64,000 nucleotides of DNA from the NCBI GenBank assembly GCA_035048495.1, contig CM068547.1:17739913-17803912 (forward strand), written 5' to 3'. The DNA is from Euptelea pleiosperma (lineage: Eukaryota > Streptophyta > Magnoliopsida > Ranunculales > Eupteleaceae). The notes beneath the pieces are model-generated. The model saw only the letters and a program-made list of their open reading frames with translations. It did not search any database and was not told where the DNA came from. Shown in pieces: positions 1 to 10,850 of this stretch. Within the stretch, counting starts at the first letter, position 1. Every line of letters begins with the position of its first letter. Made by a program: the position numbers and the translations under genes.

Positions 1-335
1 AATCATATGAGGTAAACTAGTAGTTGCATCAGATAGGGGAGAGACATTTAGGAGTAAAATTGCACATTATTTTACCTATATATCTACATGTGATATGCAT
101 AATTAACTCACTGTAATGCTTAATTGTTTTATATATTTCTGTCGATGATATTACATGGTACATTTTGATGGCAGAATGTGCAAGGAACAGATCAAAACAT
201 TTATTATATTATCTGTTTGTTATCTTCGAGAGATTGTGAGATAGTAAGTGAATCATGTAAGAGGGTTGGATTATATTTCTGTATTTTTGTTTACCTTCTA
301 TATGATTAAATATTTTTTTTTGTCACAGAATTGTC
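1..335 (+). other. Sirevirus-like 3' internal non-coding tail (partial)
   Basis: No reading frame is supported. The stretch is AT-rich and leads into a polypurine tract followed by an LTR start. The same layout occurs near 51.0-51.15 kb. I infer it is the end of the internal region of a sirevirus-like copia element whose coding part lies left of the window. Confidence 0.4.
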
Positions 336-346
336 AAAGGGGGAGA
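336..346 (+). promoter_or_regulatory. Polypurine tract
   Basis: The sequence AAAGGGGGAGA lies one base before a TGT LTR start. This is the usual plus-strand primer site of plant copia elements. The equivalent site near 51138 has the same core. Confidence 0.6.
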
Positions 347-347
347 T

Positions 348-1020
348 TGTAAAGAAAATTTTCATATTCTAGTTTGGCAAAGATTCGTGTCACATAAAAC
401 ATTCATGTAACCTTACCTACGAGCACCAGTGTAGTTTGAAGATGTCGTGGTGCGCATACTTCGCCGACTACGTGAAGACTATAAGACAAAGACAGCAAGG
501 ATCAGACATTTGACTACATGAATCATCTGAGTAATTGCCCATTTGTTGGTTATAGATCGTGTATGCTCACTTAGGAAGGTAAGTGACTTAGTGGCCATAG
601 GAATATGCTTTAAAATGAATAAAATATAATAGTTGAACTTAGTAATGAACAGACCCGAGTCTAAGTCAAGATTATTAACTTCTAGGAAAGTCTGATCGAT
701 TGGACTATTTAGGCCAATCGATTGGACAAAGCCCAATCTCCAAAATCGATTGGACAAAGCCCAATCTCCAAAATCGATTGGACTCTACGAGACAACTTAA
801 TTGAAGCCCAATCGACTGGAGACCTCTAAGAAATTGATTGGAGCTTACGGGACAGAAACTTACTTAAGTCTAATCGATTGGACTGTGTATACTTGTAGGT
901 ATTTAAATCACCTTACCTTGACCAGTAAACTTGTGATAAGTTAGATTAATTTTTAAATAACCTAATCACTCCTCCCTTCTAGGTATTTCTGATTAAAGAG
1001 AACGAACCGGTTATTTTTCA
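348..1020 (+). repeat. Sirevirus-like 3' LTR
   Basis: It starts TGTAAAG directly after the polypurine tract. Near its end it carries a variant of the motif CACCCCCCTCTAGGT, which also marks the other sirevirus-like LTR ends at about 20.4, 28.8 and 37.8 kb, and it then ends TTTTTCA at 1020. Its U3 shares a block (about 570-640) with the LTR that begins at 51148. The adjoining sequence at 1021 is LINE ORF1, so this element probably inserted into the LINE. The left end and the TSD partner are outside the window. Confidence 0.55.
716..783 (+). repeat. 28-bp tandem repeat with ATCGAT palindrome core
   Basis: The unit begins at 716, 744 and 772, a strict 28-bp period; the third copy is partial. 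Each unit starts AATCGATTGG, and the first is the centre of the perfect 12-bp palindrome CCAATCGATTGG. Diverged copies of the core recur at about 693, 804, 835 and 875. It lies in the U3 part of the LTR. Confidence 0.75.
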
Positions 1021-1022
1021 CT

Positions 1023-1575
1023 TTGCCTATTCGTGAGAACCTCTGCACTCATGAAGAGCAAATGCCAGACCCTCTAGTTAGGACAGAGATTGTAGCAGGG
1101 GTGCTCAGCCCGAACAAACCCTATTCTACTATTGGAGAAGGCCCTGAAAGAAGATCTACTCCACAACATGAGGAAGCCAGAGACAATGAGGAAACTCAGA
1201 CTAGCAAGGAGGACAGTATATCAGTCCGTTGAAAAATTCCAATTCCTTTGATATGCTGTCTGTAGGGGAAGTGGGTCCTGAAACCCAATTTAAAGATAAA
1301 TCCCCATCTCCCAGCAATGTGGTTGCTAAAAAGGAAACAGATTTTATCCTGAGCCGCAGGAAATGGAGAGAGGAAGAAATGAGAACACGGGGGAACAAAG
1401 CGACACAGAGCAAACCCAGCATTCTACGAATGATGAACCGACAGCCTTGGAAGAAGGAGAATCGATTCAGGCAGGCATCTGGTCTACCGAGACTCGAAGG
1501 AAATATAAGAAACTAAGTATTGTTCTAGACAAGCCTGTAACTCGGGTCAGAACCAAAGGAGCAAAAACTGGATGA
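1023..1575 (+). pseudogene. LINE ORF1, C-terminal part, frameshifted
   Basis: Three overlapping open stretches in different frames (1023-1232, 1229-1516, 1363-1575) read as one charged, low-complexity tail rich in Glu, Arg, Ser and Lys. It ends in a basic stretch just before the ORF2 start. In plant L1 elements this position holds the end of ORF1, the RNA-binding protein. No DUF4283 or zinc knuckle is visible here; those would lie further left. The assignment rests mainly on position. Confidence 0.5.
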
Positions 1576-1838
1576 AGGTCCTCTCTGGAATGCAAGGGGG
1601 GTGAGCAAAAATAGGACCATAGCTCATCTCAAAGGCCTTGCTAAGGAATACGGTCCTCATATCATATGTTAGCCGAGCCGATGGTTAAACCGTGTGCTAG
1701 GGCTATTAAAAGGTTGAGTCTCTTATACTATTGTCACACCATCATCCACAACGATGCTAAGGAAAGGTTAGGCAACCTTTGGGTCGTTTGGAGGAAGACG
1801 ATATGAGGTGCATTGGTGGCTAGCTCGGAGCAGCACAT
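1572..1838 (+). pseudogene. LINE ORF2 start, endonuclease N-terminus
   Basis: The ATG at 1572 opens MKVLS and, after a one-base frameshift, WNARGV. This is the conserved start of plant L1 endonuclease (the SWN motif, where Asn is catalytic). Stops follow within about 100 bp. The frame is cut at 1838 by the copia A insertion and resumes at 6482. Confidence 0.7.
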
Positions 1839-2005
1839 TGTTGGAGTTTATGTAATACACCCACGTGGGTGTCTCAAGTGGGCTGCGTCCCACTTCTCAC
1901 GTGGGGCCTTTTTTGGGTTTTCACTATTCACGTGAATAGTGTCACATGAATAGTATCACATGAATAGTAACATGTGAATAGTGTTCTCCTTTGTAGGGTT
2001 TCTCC

Positions 2006-2044
<39 letters not shown>

Positions 2045-2191
2045 TGAGTGTGGGAGAATGATTTCATTCTCTCCTCTTCCCACAACTTCTCTCTTTAACC
2101 CTAATCTCCTTCTCCACCTTCCGCCTCCATTACACTTTTTCCCTCTTCTATCTACAACCTTCATCTACTGGTTACAACCTTATTTACAACA
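1839..2191 (+). repeat. Copia A 5' LTR
   Basis: Begins TGTTGGAG and ends TTTACAACA, giving the inverted termini TGTTG/CAACA. It contains a (TA)n microsatellite at about 2011-2041. Relative to the 3' LTR it lacks about 8 bp near 2058, and it differs by several transitions and by (TA)n length. Confidence 0.92.
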
Positions 2192-2955
2192 TGGGGGCCG
2201 TGGCTACAGTGAGTATCTGACAGGTGCTACGAAAGAACCAGATCCGGAGGACAAATCTCATCGGATTTAGGTTATGGAGAACCTGACTATCATGTCCTGG
2301 CTTCTTCACTCGATGCAAACCCAGATCAGCAAAGGGTTTATGTTCCTACCAACGGCGAAAGATGTTTGGGATGTCGTATCTCAGACATACTCCCAGGTGG
2401 GCAATTTCGCCAAGCTCTATGAACTAGAACAAGAGATATCTTGTCTTCATCAGGGGGAGATGAAGCTTGGTACATATTATGCTTCCCTTCGAAGCAAATG
2501 GGAGGAGATCGATCACTACCAGAGTTACTCCCCAAAGTGCGCAGATGACATCAAGTCCTTCAAGGTGATGGTTGAACGTTCCCGGATCTTCCAGTTTCTC
2601 TCCAGCTAGCCTTCATCTGAGCTTTGAGGGAGCTTGTGTTCAGATCCTTGGTAGGGATCCTGCTCCTACCTCTCTAGCACAGGTCTATGGTTACATTCAG
2701 GGGGAGGACAGCCGCCGCTCTGCCATGCAACTTCGCAGTGGGAGTGATACTCAGGACCGCTCTGCCCTGGCTGCTACCAATCAGAAGGGCCAGACATCCA
2801 GTCCGAAGGAGTCTGGAGACCGACCCAGACCCAAGTGTGATCACTGCGGTCGCATGGGTCATATCCAGGCCACTTGCTGAAAGCTCCATGGACGTCCCCC
2901 AGGACAGGCTCCGACTTCTTGTCAGCGTCAATCAGCAAAACAGGGACCTCCCTCA
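2192..2955 (+). pseudogene. Copia A gag, 5'-deleted
   Basis: The text begins inside gag, where copia E has GGHGYSEYLIGATKEP, so the first ~55 codons are absent. The capsid-like region follows, with the conserved FLPTAKDVWD segment (about 2341-2370). There is a frameshift near 2595 and a CCHC zinc knuckle CDHCGRMGHIQATC (about 2836-2877). A stop replaces the Trp that normally follows the knuckle. The protein would form the virus-like particle; this copy cannot. Confidence 0.85.
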
Positions 2956-3919
2956 GTGCACTCAGTCACACAGGACACTGCACCACCAATGTCTACCTCC
3001 TCTGGGGACACAGACTCGTTCTCTCCTGCAGATCTTGAGCGACTTCGCCGCATGATGGCCCAACTCAATAGCCAGGCATCCACTTCCACGTCTGCATTTG
3101 CTCACACAGGTACTAGGACTACTTTTTTCGCCTCTACTATACCTTCCAGCCCTTCTTGGATCATTGATTCAGGGGCGTCTGATCACATGACTGGTATGTC
3201 CTCCGTTTTCTATAGTTATGGTATTTGCTCTAGTCGTGACAAAGTTCGAATAGCTGATGGCACCTATTCCTCTATCTCTGGAAAAGGGGATGTTCATGCC
3301 ACACCAGCTCTCTCTTTGTCTTCTGTTTTGCATGTTCCGCAATTCACCGCTAATTTACTATCCGTCAGTAGTCTTACCAAAAGTCTTAACTGCAGTATAA
3401 CATTTTTTCCTTCTCACTGTGTGTTTCAGGATCTAGAGTCGAGGCGGACGATTGGCAATGGACGTGAGGATGGTGGCTTATACATCCTAGATTCTTCGAT
3501 TTCTGCATTTGCACACCAGTCTAGCATCACTACTAGTAGTAGAGTCAATAAAGACCAGTTAATGCTTTGGCATAACCGGCTAGGTCATGTACCCATGTCA
3601 GTCTTAAAGCATGTCTTTCCTGCTTTCTCTTCTGTTTCTGCAGTTCCGTTTCATTGTGAAACATGTGAACTGGCCAAACATTGTCGTTCTATTTTTCCCA
3701 TTAGTGAGAATAAAAGTACTACTCTTTTTTCTATTGTGCATTCTGATGTGTGGGGTCCCGCGCCTGTGACTTCTTTATTTGGATATCGGTACTTTGTTAC
3801 ATTTGTAGATGACTTTAGTGGTTGTACCTGGGTGTAACTTATGCGAACCAAAGATGCTGTATTCTCCATTTTCCAAGAGTTCCATAAGATGGTTACCACT
3901 CAGTTCCATACTCCTATCT
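2956..3919 (+). pseudogene. Copia A protease and integrase N-terminus
   Basis: The aspartic protease motif WIIDSGASDHMTG lies at about 3157-3195. The HHCC zinc-binding domain of the integrase N-terminus follows (WHNRLGH and CETC, about 3568-3670). The integrase core then starts (HSDVWGP, about 3739, containing the first catalytic Asp; then VDDFSG). A TAA at 3835 interrupts the frame. At about 3919 the text jumps past the second Asp and the Glu of the DDE triad, so the integrase core is deleted. Confidence 0.85.
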
Positions 3920-6118
3920 CTCCTGGTTCCTGACCGCCCAACTTTTGTTGTTCCTCCAAAGGTCTGTGGGTGTGTTTGTTATGTCCATATTCATCGTTCT
4001 TCGAGGGACAAGTTAGATCTGCGGGCCTTAAAGTGCATCTTCTTGGGGTACCCCTCTAATAAAAAAGGGTACAAATGTTATCATCCTGCAACCCGTCGTC
4101 GCTTCATCTCTATGGATGTCACATTCGCCGAGTCCATCCCCTTCTTTGGTGAGCAGACCTCTCTTCAGGGGGAGCATGATGTTGCAGAAGAGAGTGTCCC
4201 CAGCCCTCTGCCTGTCTCTATTCCTATGCCGAGACCTCAGTCTAGTGACAATGACACTTCCACTACTGCAGCTGATGTGCGTGTATATGTCAGAACCAAG
4301 AAGAAAGGACAAGCCACTGTCCCTCCGCCTACATCTGCAAGTCTCCCCTCGGATCCAGTTCCAGGTATTGCTTCTGTCCCTGCCTCAGTTCCTATTTCTG
4401 TTCTTGACCCACATGCATCTCCTACTTCTGACGATCATATGAGCACTGATATTGACCTCCCTATTGCACTTCGGAAGGGTGTACGTACTTGTACGGAACA
4501 CCCTATCTCACATTTTGTCTCGTATCAGTCTCTGTCTCCGTCATATCAGAATTTTGTCAGTATTGCCTCCTCTGTTTCTTTGCCTTCCAGTGTTGCAGAC
4601 GCACTTAGTCACCCAAAGTGGAAAGAAGCCATGATGGATGAAATGCAAGCTCTTGAGAAGAACAAAACATGGGAACTTGTTCAACTACCCAGAGGAAAGA
4701 AACCTGTGGGGTGTAAATGGGTCTTTACAGTGAAACATAAAGCTGACGGGTCAATCGAACGATACAAGGCACGACTCGTAGCCAAGGGATTCACTCAGAC
4801 ATATGGGATAGACTATCAGGAGACTTTTGCACCTGTGGCCAAGATGAACTCAGTCAGAGTTCTTCTATCCTTAGCTGCCAACTTGTCCTGGCCATTGCAT
4901 CAACTAGATGTGAAGAATGCCTTTCTGCATGGAGATTTGACAGAAGAGGTGTACATGAAACTACCACCTGGGTTGACACTTCCTGGAAGTGACGACAAGG
5001 TGTGCAAGTTAAGGAAAGCCCTATATGGGCTAAAGCAATCTCCAAGGGCATGGTTCAAGCGGTTTAGCAGTGCGATCAGACCAGTGGGCTACAAGCAGAG
5101 TTAGGCCGATCACACGTTGTTTGTGAAGCACCAGCAGACTAGTACCACGGCACTGATCGTCTATGTTGATGACGTTGTCATCACTGGGAATGATCCTAAA
5201 GAGATAAAGCAGCTGAAGACATTCTTGTACTCAGAGTTTGAGACAAAGGATTTGGGGCCACTGAAATACTTCTTGGGAATTGAAGTTGCTCGGTCTCAGA
5301 AGGGCATCTTCATCTCTCAACGAAAGTATGTATTAGACCTTCTGGATGAGACTGGGTATTTGGGAACTCGACCAGCAGAGACTCCAATTGATCAGAACCA
5401 TCAGTTGAATTCTGAGGAGGGTGACACCCTTGAGGATGTCGCTATGTTTCAGCGATTGGTTGGCAGACTGATCTACTTGGCACACACCCGTCCAGATATT
5501 GCTTACGCTGTTAGTGTTATCAGTTAGTTTATGCATACACCACAGTCATCACATCTTGAGGCAGTTCACCAAATTCTTCGGTACCTCAAGGGCTCTCCAG
5601 GTCGTGGAATACTGTTTGGGCGATATGGACACTTTAGAGTGGAAGCATATACTGACGCAGATTGGGCAGGTTCAGTTACTGATCGTCGGTCTACGTCAGG
5701 ATACTGTACCCTTGTTGGAGGAAATCTTGTCTCTTGGCGAAGCAAGAAACAGCCAGTTGTAGCTCGATCCAGTGCAGAGGCAGAATTTCACTTTATGGCA
5801 CATGGTGTGTGCGAACTCCTTTGGTTGAGGACCATGCTTGAGGAACTGGGACTCCAGGTGACAGAGCCGATGAGCCTCTATTGTGACAACAAAGCTGCCA
5901 TCAGCATTGCTCACAACCCAGTCCAGCATGATAGGACCAAGCATATTGAAGTTGATCATCACTTCATCAAAGAGAAACTTCAACAAAAATTGATTTGTAC
6001 TCCGTATGTGAGAACACAGGAACAGGTTGCCGACATACTCACAAAGGGGGTGAACAAGTCTATTCTTCATACCTTGACTGGCAAGCTGGGCATGATGGAT
6101 ATCTTCGCACCAGCTTGA
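3920..6118 (+). pseudogene. Copia A reverse transcriptase and RNase H
   Basis: It resumes after the integrase deletion with the post-integrase region ([20 protein letters not shown]). The reverse transcriptase follows, with [12 protein letters not shown] (about 4900-4935) and the catalytic YVDD (about 5164-5175). RNase H has TDADWAG (about 5650) and YCDNKAA (about 5880), ending at the stop 5 bp before the 3' LTR tract. In-frame TAG stops at 5102-5104 and 5525-5527 replace Gln codons. Otherwise the text is well conserved. Confidence 0.9.
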
Positions 6119-6125
6119 GGGGGAG

Positions 6126-6476
6126 TGTTGGAGTTTATGTAATACACCCACGTGGGTGTCTCAAGTGGGCTGCGTCCCACTTCCCACGTGGGGCCTTTTT
6201 TGGGTTTTCACTATTCACGTGAATAGTGTCGCATGAATAGTGTCACCTGAATAGTAACACGTGAATAGTGTTCTCCTTTGTAGGGTTTCTCCCCATCATA
6301 TATATATATATATATATACAGTGAGTGTGGGAGAATGAATTAACAATTCATTCTCTCCTCTTCCCACAACTTCTCTCTTTAACCCTAATCTCCTTCTCTA
6401 CCTTCTGCTTCCATTACACTTTTTTCCCTCTTCTATCTACAACCTTCATCTACTGGTTACAACCTTATTTACAATA
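6126..6476 (+). repeat. Copia A 3' LTR
   Basis: It follows the polypurine tract GAGGGGGAG (6117-6125), begins TGTTGGAG and ends CAATA; the 5' copy has CAACA. It has a shorter (TA)n tract (about 6297-6318). The target duplicate CACAT follows at 6477-6481. Confidence 0.92.
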
Positions 6477-6481
6477 CACAT

Positions 6482-7311
6482 CACTATCAAATTCCTTAAC
6501 AACAAAATTTCTTTTGTTCATGCTAATTGCCTGAGAAAGGTAAGAGCTAATTTGTGGACAGATTTGGGTAGAATGCATGCCAAAGAGCCGTAGCTGGTTA
6601 TTGGGGATTTCAATGCCAACATCAGATCGGAGGAGAAAAAAGGAGGCAGAATGGCTCATCTCGTAGCCATGCAGGAGTTCCAATCCATGGTAGATATATG
6701 TGGGTTGATTGAAAGTGCAGCGACAGGTCTCAAATTCACATGGTGCAACAAACAACAAGGCAACCGTCATATTATGAGCAAGATTGACAGGGTTTTCTTC
6801 AATGAAGCCTGGTGCAAGGACTTCCCAGGATGGAGCTATAGAGTCTTGCCTAGGATTTCTTCTGATCATTCTCCTTTGGCTGGTTGGAGTGTGAACATTC
6901 CTCACCCCGACAATGCTCCATTCAGATTCAACAAAGCCTGGGTGTATCATGAGTCTTTCATGGAGACCGTGAAAAGCAACTGGGAAATGGACATGCTAGG
7001 GCCTCCCTTGATCAAAATCATCAACACGCTTAAGAGACTTAAAGGAGACTTGAAACACTGGAATAGGGACACCTTTTGGCAATGTGGAGAAAGATCTTCA
7101 AATATTAAGGGATACTTTGGCTATTAGCATGGAGTCACTTGAAGCCGATGTATTCAATGATAATCTGGCCAGGGAAGTGGAGGTCAAAGAACAACAGATG
7201 ATTCAGGCTACTATGATACATGAAGTCTTTTGGAAACAAAAGAGTAGAATCAAGTGGCTGGAAGTAGGGTATAGAAATACGAGGTACTTCCATTCCATCT
7301 GCAAAGTTTGA
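6482..7311 (+). pseudogene. LINE ORF2 endonuclease, C-terminal part, and linker
   Basis: Continues the endonuclease cut at 1838. It contains VIGDFNANI (about 6598), the SKIDRVFFN segment (about 6775) and SSDHSPL (about 6855), the conserved catalytic and metal-binding blocks of L1 endonuclease. The linker to the reverse transcriptase follows, including the conserved KSRIKWLEVGYRNTRYFHS (about 7240-7300). A TAG sits just before the GDFN block, and frames change near 7084-7127. The enzyme would nick target DNA to prime LINE insertion; this copy is dead. Confidence 0.85.
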
Positions 7312-8340
7312 AATAGCAAAGCTTTGATCAAAGAAATTTAAAGGGAGGAAAATATGGTTATCAATGACCAGGCAGAGATCAAGAACTACATAGCTGATTT
7401 TTTCAAGAAGAAGTTCCAAGCCATTTCAGTCCAAAGGGATGAGGAGCTGATAAGATTCAGGAGATCGACAACGCTAGGCTCACGGAGATCCCCTCCAATG
7501 ACCAAATCAAAGAAGCCATATTTAGCCTAAAAGCTGATAGTGCACCAGGTCCGGATGGATTACAAGGTAGGTTTCATCAAGCGTGTTGGTCTATTATTGA
7601 AGAGGATGTGTATGTGGCCATTAGGAACTTCTTCCAAGTTTCCTACCTTCTCGGAGGCATGAACTCCAATTTTATTGTGCTGATTCCTAAGGAAACCAAT
7701 GCCAGCAAATTAAATCAGTTTCGCCCTATTTGTCTCGGTAACTTCATATTCAAAGCTATTACCAAGATCAAGGCTACTCGTCTCCATGGTCTGATGGGGG
7801 ATATTGTATCCAAAGAGCAAAGCAGATTTATCCTTGGAAGAAGCATCCAATCCTATATTGGCCTGGTGTCAGAAAAGGCCAATGAGATGAAGAACAAAAG
7901 AAGGGGCGGCAATGTTGGCATAAAGGTGGACATATCTCTAGCTTATGATACCATAAGTTGGGATTTCCTCAATCAAATTCTTATCAAATTTGGCTTCTCC
8001 GACAAATGGCGTAGATGGGTTAACACTATCCTCAGCAGTGCACAGATTTCCATTCTCATCAATGGGGGTCCTCGTGGTTGTTTCCCAATGGGTCGGGGCC
8101 TTCGTCAAGGAGACCCCCTATCCCCTCTTCTTTTCGCTCTTGCCGAAGATACGCTAAGCATAGGCATCAATTATTTTAGAGAGCAAGGTCTATCTAAGCC
8201 CATGATACCTAACCCGTATGCTCCTTCTCATCTTTTATTTGCAGACGACATTTTCATCTTCTCTAATTGAGGAAAGAAAAGCTTACAGTGGTTAGTGGAA
8301 TTGCTTTACAGATACCAAGCGACAGCAGGACAAAATAAAA
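7312..8340 (+). pseudogene. LINE ORF2 reverse transcriptase
   Basis: The start is broken (about 7312-7600) but has SAPGPDGL near 7540. A 220-codon open stretch at 7608-8270 then carries FRPICLGN (about 7720), KVDISLAYD (first catalytic Asp, about 7925), RGLRQGDPLSPLLF (about 8095) and the catalytic FADD (about 8241). This is the non-LTR reverse transcriptase fold. A stop at 8268 and others beyond end the frame. Confidence 0.88.
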
Positions 8341-8799
8341 ACTAAAGCAAAAGTAAATTGTTTATGGGACACATTGGCTCATCCCGAACCCATACCATAG
8401 AGGCGCTCTTTGGAATGAAGGTGGGCAAATTTCCAGACAAGTACCTAGGAGTACCTCTAATCCAAGGTAGACCTACTAAAGCAGTCTTTCATACTTTACA
8501 GGAGAACATAAAGTGGAGAGCTAATAGTTGGTCAGGCAAACTTCTCTCCTTCCAAGGCATAGTGGTGTTGGCTAGATCTGTGATGAATAGCATTCCCATT
8601 TTCAACATGTCGATCTACAAATAGCCGGTTGCAGTCAACAAGGATTGTGAAAGAAGCATTTGAAACTTCATTTGGATTGGGGACACTTCTACGAGGAAGG
8701 TGGTGACTGTCAAATGGGAGAAGCGATGCAAACCCATAGAGGAAGGTGGGCTAAATCTTAGACGGTTCAAAGATATTAACTTGGCATTATTGATGAAAC
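8341..8799 (+). pseudogene. LINE ORF2, region after the reverse transcriptase
   Basis: Contains GKFPDKYLGVPL (about 8425) and NSWSGKLLSFQGI (about 8525), the conserved segment behind the catalytic domain in plant L1 ORF2. It ends NLALLMK at 8799 and resumes at 18239 with LGWSFLNES once copia B and one TSD copy are removed. Confidence 0.85.
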
Positions 8800-9033
8800 T
8801 GTTATCAGATGCATATTCTATACATAGATGCATATTTTATATGTATTGGGTTGCTATGTAAATACCCCTTGATGTGAGGGGTATGTCTTTTTCTTATTTC
8901 CTTTTATCAATAAGATTTATGGAGTCATTGTGAACTAAGCACAATAGACATCCTTTCTCTCTCTCATCTCTCATCTCTACTGTCTATTCTCTTCTCCAAA
9001 CCTAACCTTAACCCTAATTCCTCTAATTCAACT
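8800..9033 (+). repeat. Copia B 5' LTR
   Basis: Starts TGTTATCAGATGC and ends AATTCAACT immediately before the primer site. It has an AATACCCC block, AATAAG near 8909 and an AC-rich 3' end. It matches 18001-18233 almost throughout. Confidence 0.92.
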
Positions 9034-9046
9034 TGGTATCAGAGCC
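9034..9046 (+). promoter_or_regulatory. Primer binding site (initiator Met tRNA)
   Basis: TGGTATCAGAGCC directly follows the 5' LTR. It is complementary to the 3' end of plant initiator-Met tRNA, the usual copia primer. Confidence 0.9.
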
Positions 9047-9840
9047 ATCCGGCGCTGAGGCTTGCGGAGCACATTTGGGGACAAACTAAGGACAATCTGA
9101 CGTCTGCCGATGTCATCTGACCGTACGACTGACATCATCAGCCATATGGACATGGAAATTGAGGTTGGCTAAAAACCTCACCACTTGATACAGGATTTTT
9201 TCCCTATTTTTCTACCATTTTTTGGGAATTTTTTGGATCCATTTGGGGTAGTTTCTGATCATTCTCTTGAGTTTTTTTTCGAAAAAATCAGTTTGTGAAC
9301 CAGTCGGTTTTTCGGGACCTAAATGCCTTTTTTAGGGGGACTTGTTGCTTCGATCTAGTCCCCTCCAACCTAATCAACATGTGGATACCCTACTCGAAGG
9401 GTTTCATCAGATTTGAGGACTGTAGGGACTTCTTCCCCTACTAGTTACCGTCGGCACCATTAATAGCCTATTTAAGCATTCAGTTAGATCTCAATCTTTC
9501 CTCTTTCGATCTCAAATCTTGCCTGCATTCTTTCTAGTGGCTCTAGGATGTTTTTGATTATCCATAAGGAGCTATTCGCTGCCATTAGTCCTTCTATGAT
9601 GCTTATTTGAGGCCTTTTTTGGTGTTGCTTGATCACCGGCACTACTCAAGGGTGTTATTTCCCTTTGGATTACCTTCTTTTTTGGGTATTAGGGTTCTTT
9701 GGTGGATATCCTTGGTCTATTTGTTCTTTGAGGCTTCATCAAATGGGTTTATGTCCTTTGCTCTGGTTGTTTACGCTCTTTCTGGCCATCTATTGATCTT
9801 CGGTGTGGTTGTTAGTGTTCTTTTTTGGCTATAGTTTTTC
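9047..9840 (+). other. Copia B untranslated leader
   Basis: About 790 bp between the primer site and the gag ATG. No coding signal is supported; a 75-codon open stretch at 9607-9834 is T-rich and has no family resemblance. Packaging and dimerisation signals would be expected here. Confidence 0.6.
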
Positions 9841-10850
9841 ATGGCAGATCCTACACCTCTTGTGGTTACTCCGCCCTCCTTGGTTTCTCCTTCAGCGACA
9901 GAAGTGAGCACAGAAACTCCCTCCATTGGTACTGGAGGCCCTATGGTGCATCACTTGGCATATGAGAACCCCAGTTTACAGATCACCTCTGTGAAGTTAG
10001 ATGGCAAGAACTACTTATGTTGGGCCCAGGCTGCACGGTTGTCCATCGGGGGCCGCAGAAAACTTGGTCATACTACGAGGGATACAGTTGAGCCTCCCAA
10101 GACTAATCCTTTGTATAGATAATGGGAGACAAATGACCTTACTGTTATGTCATGGCTGCTCAACTCTATGGAGCCGGACATCAGCCAAAGTTTCTTGTTT
10201 ATGCGGACAACTCGAGAGGTTTGGGAGATTACACAGAAGACCTTCTTAGAACAGCGGAATGCTGGAAGGGCTTTTCAGTTGCGGCAGGGTATTTCTCACT
10301 TTAGACAGGGGAAGAAATCCCTTTCTCAGTACTACACCGCTCTTCGCACCATATGGCAGGAGCTCAATCATTACTATTCTAATCAGCCTCTTCATCCATA
10401 AGAGATAGCTCCCTACCAGCCGTATATGGAGAATGGTCGTATTTTTGATTTCCTTGTTGGGTCGAATCCATCTTATGAGCTTGCTCCTGTTTAGACCTTG
10501 AGCAGCAGAATGGATCTTCCCTCTCTCAGCGAAGTGTATGCATATCTTCAGAGTGAAGAGAGTCGCTGGATTTCCCTCTAGGATGAGCATCCAGTTTCTG
10601 AGCAATCAGCCCTCGCCAGTTCCTCTACTCCTCCTCCCCTTCAGCATCAGCAGTTTCAGAGGGGTTGCTCTTCTCAGCCTTCTCCTACGGCTACGTCTTA
10701 TGTTCCTACTAGTTCGACTTCAGGGAAGTCTTCTTCGAGGGAAAGGCCCAAGTGTGATTATTGTGGTAAGCTGGGGCATATGAGAGATAGGTGCTGGAAG
10801 CTCCATGGTCGCCCTAGCTAGCCAGCATCCTCGGGAGCCCATACTGCTCG
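9841..10850 (+). pseudogene. Copia B gag
   Basis: The ATG at 9841 is the first in a good gag frame. LQITSVKLDGKNYLCW (about 9978-10023) is the conserved N-terminal block of copia-type gag, and the VMSWLLNSMEPDI block follows. The CCHC knuckle CDYCGKLGHMRDRC lies at about 10753-10794. Stops interrupt the frame near 10120, 10399, 10492 and 10580; several replace Glu, Gln or Arg codons. Confidence 0.88.

Larger units (their letters stand above)
1839..6476 (+). mobile_element. Ty1/copia element A, internally deleted
   Basis: Two LTRs (1839-2191 and 6126-6476) are flanked by the direct repeat CACAT at 1834-1838 and 6477-6481. Between them lie truncated gag, protease, a deleted integrase, reverse transcriptase and RNase H in copia order. 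The primer binding site, the leader and the gag start are missing. It sits in the LINE endonuclease region. Copia E at the right edge is the same family. Confidence 0.93.

Noticed and set aside
2011..2041. (TA)n as a TATA-driven promoter of a host gene
   Set aside because: The same microsatellite is at the same place in all three LTRs of this family; no gene follows other than the element.
5696..6151. 151-codon open stretch on the minus strand
   Set aside because: It is the antisense of copia A RNase H, whose plus-strand motifs are clear.
9607..9834. 75-codon open stretch before copia B gag
   Set aside because: T-rich, hydrophobic by composition, and lies in the untranslated leader; the true gag starts at 9841.
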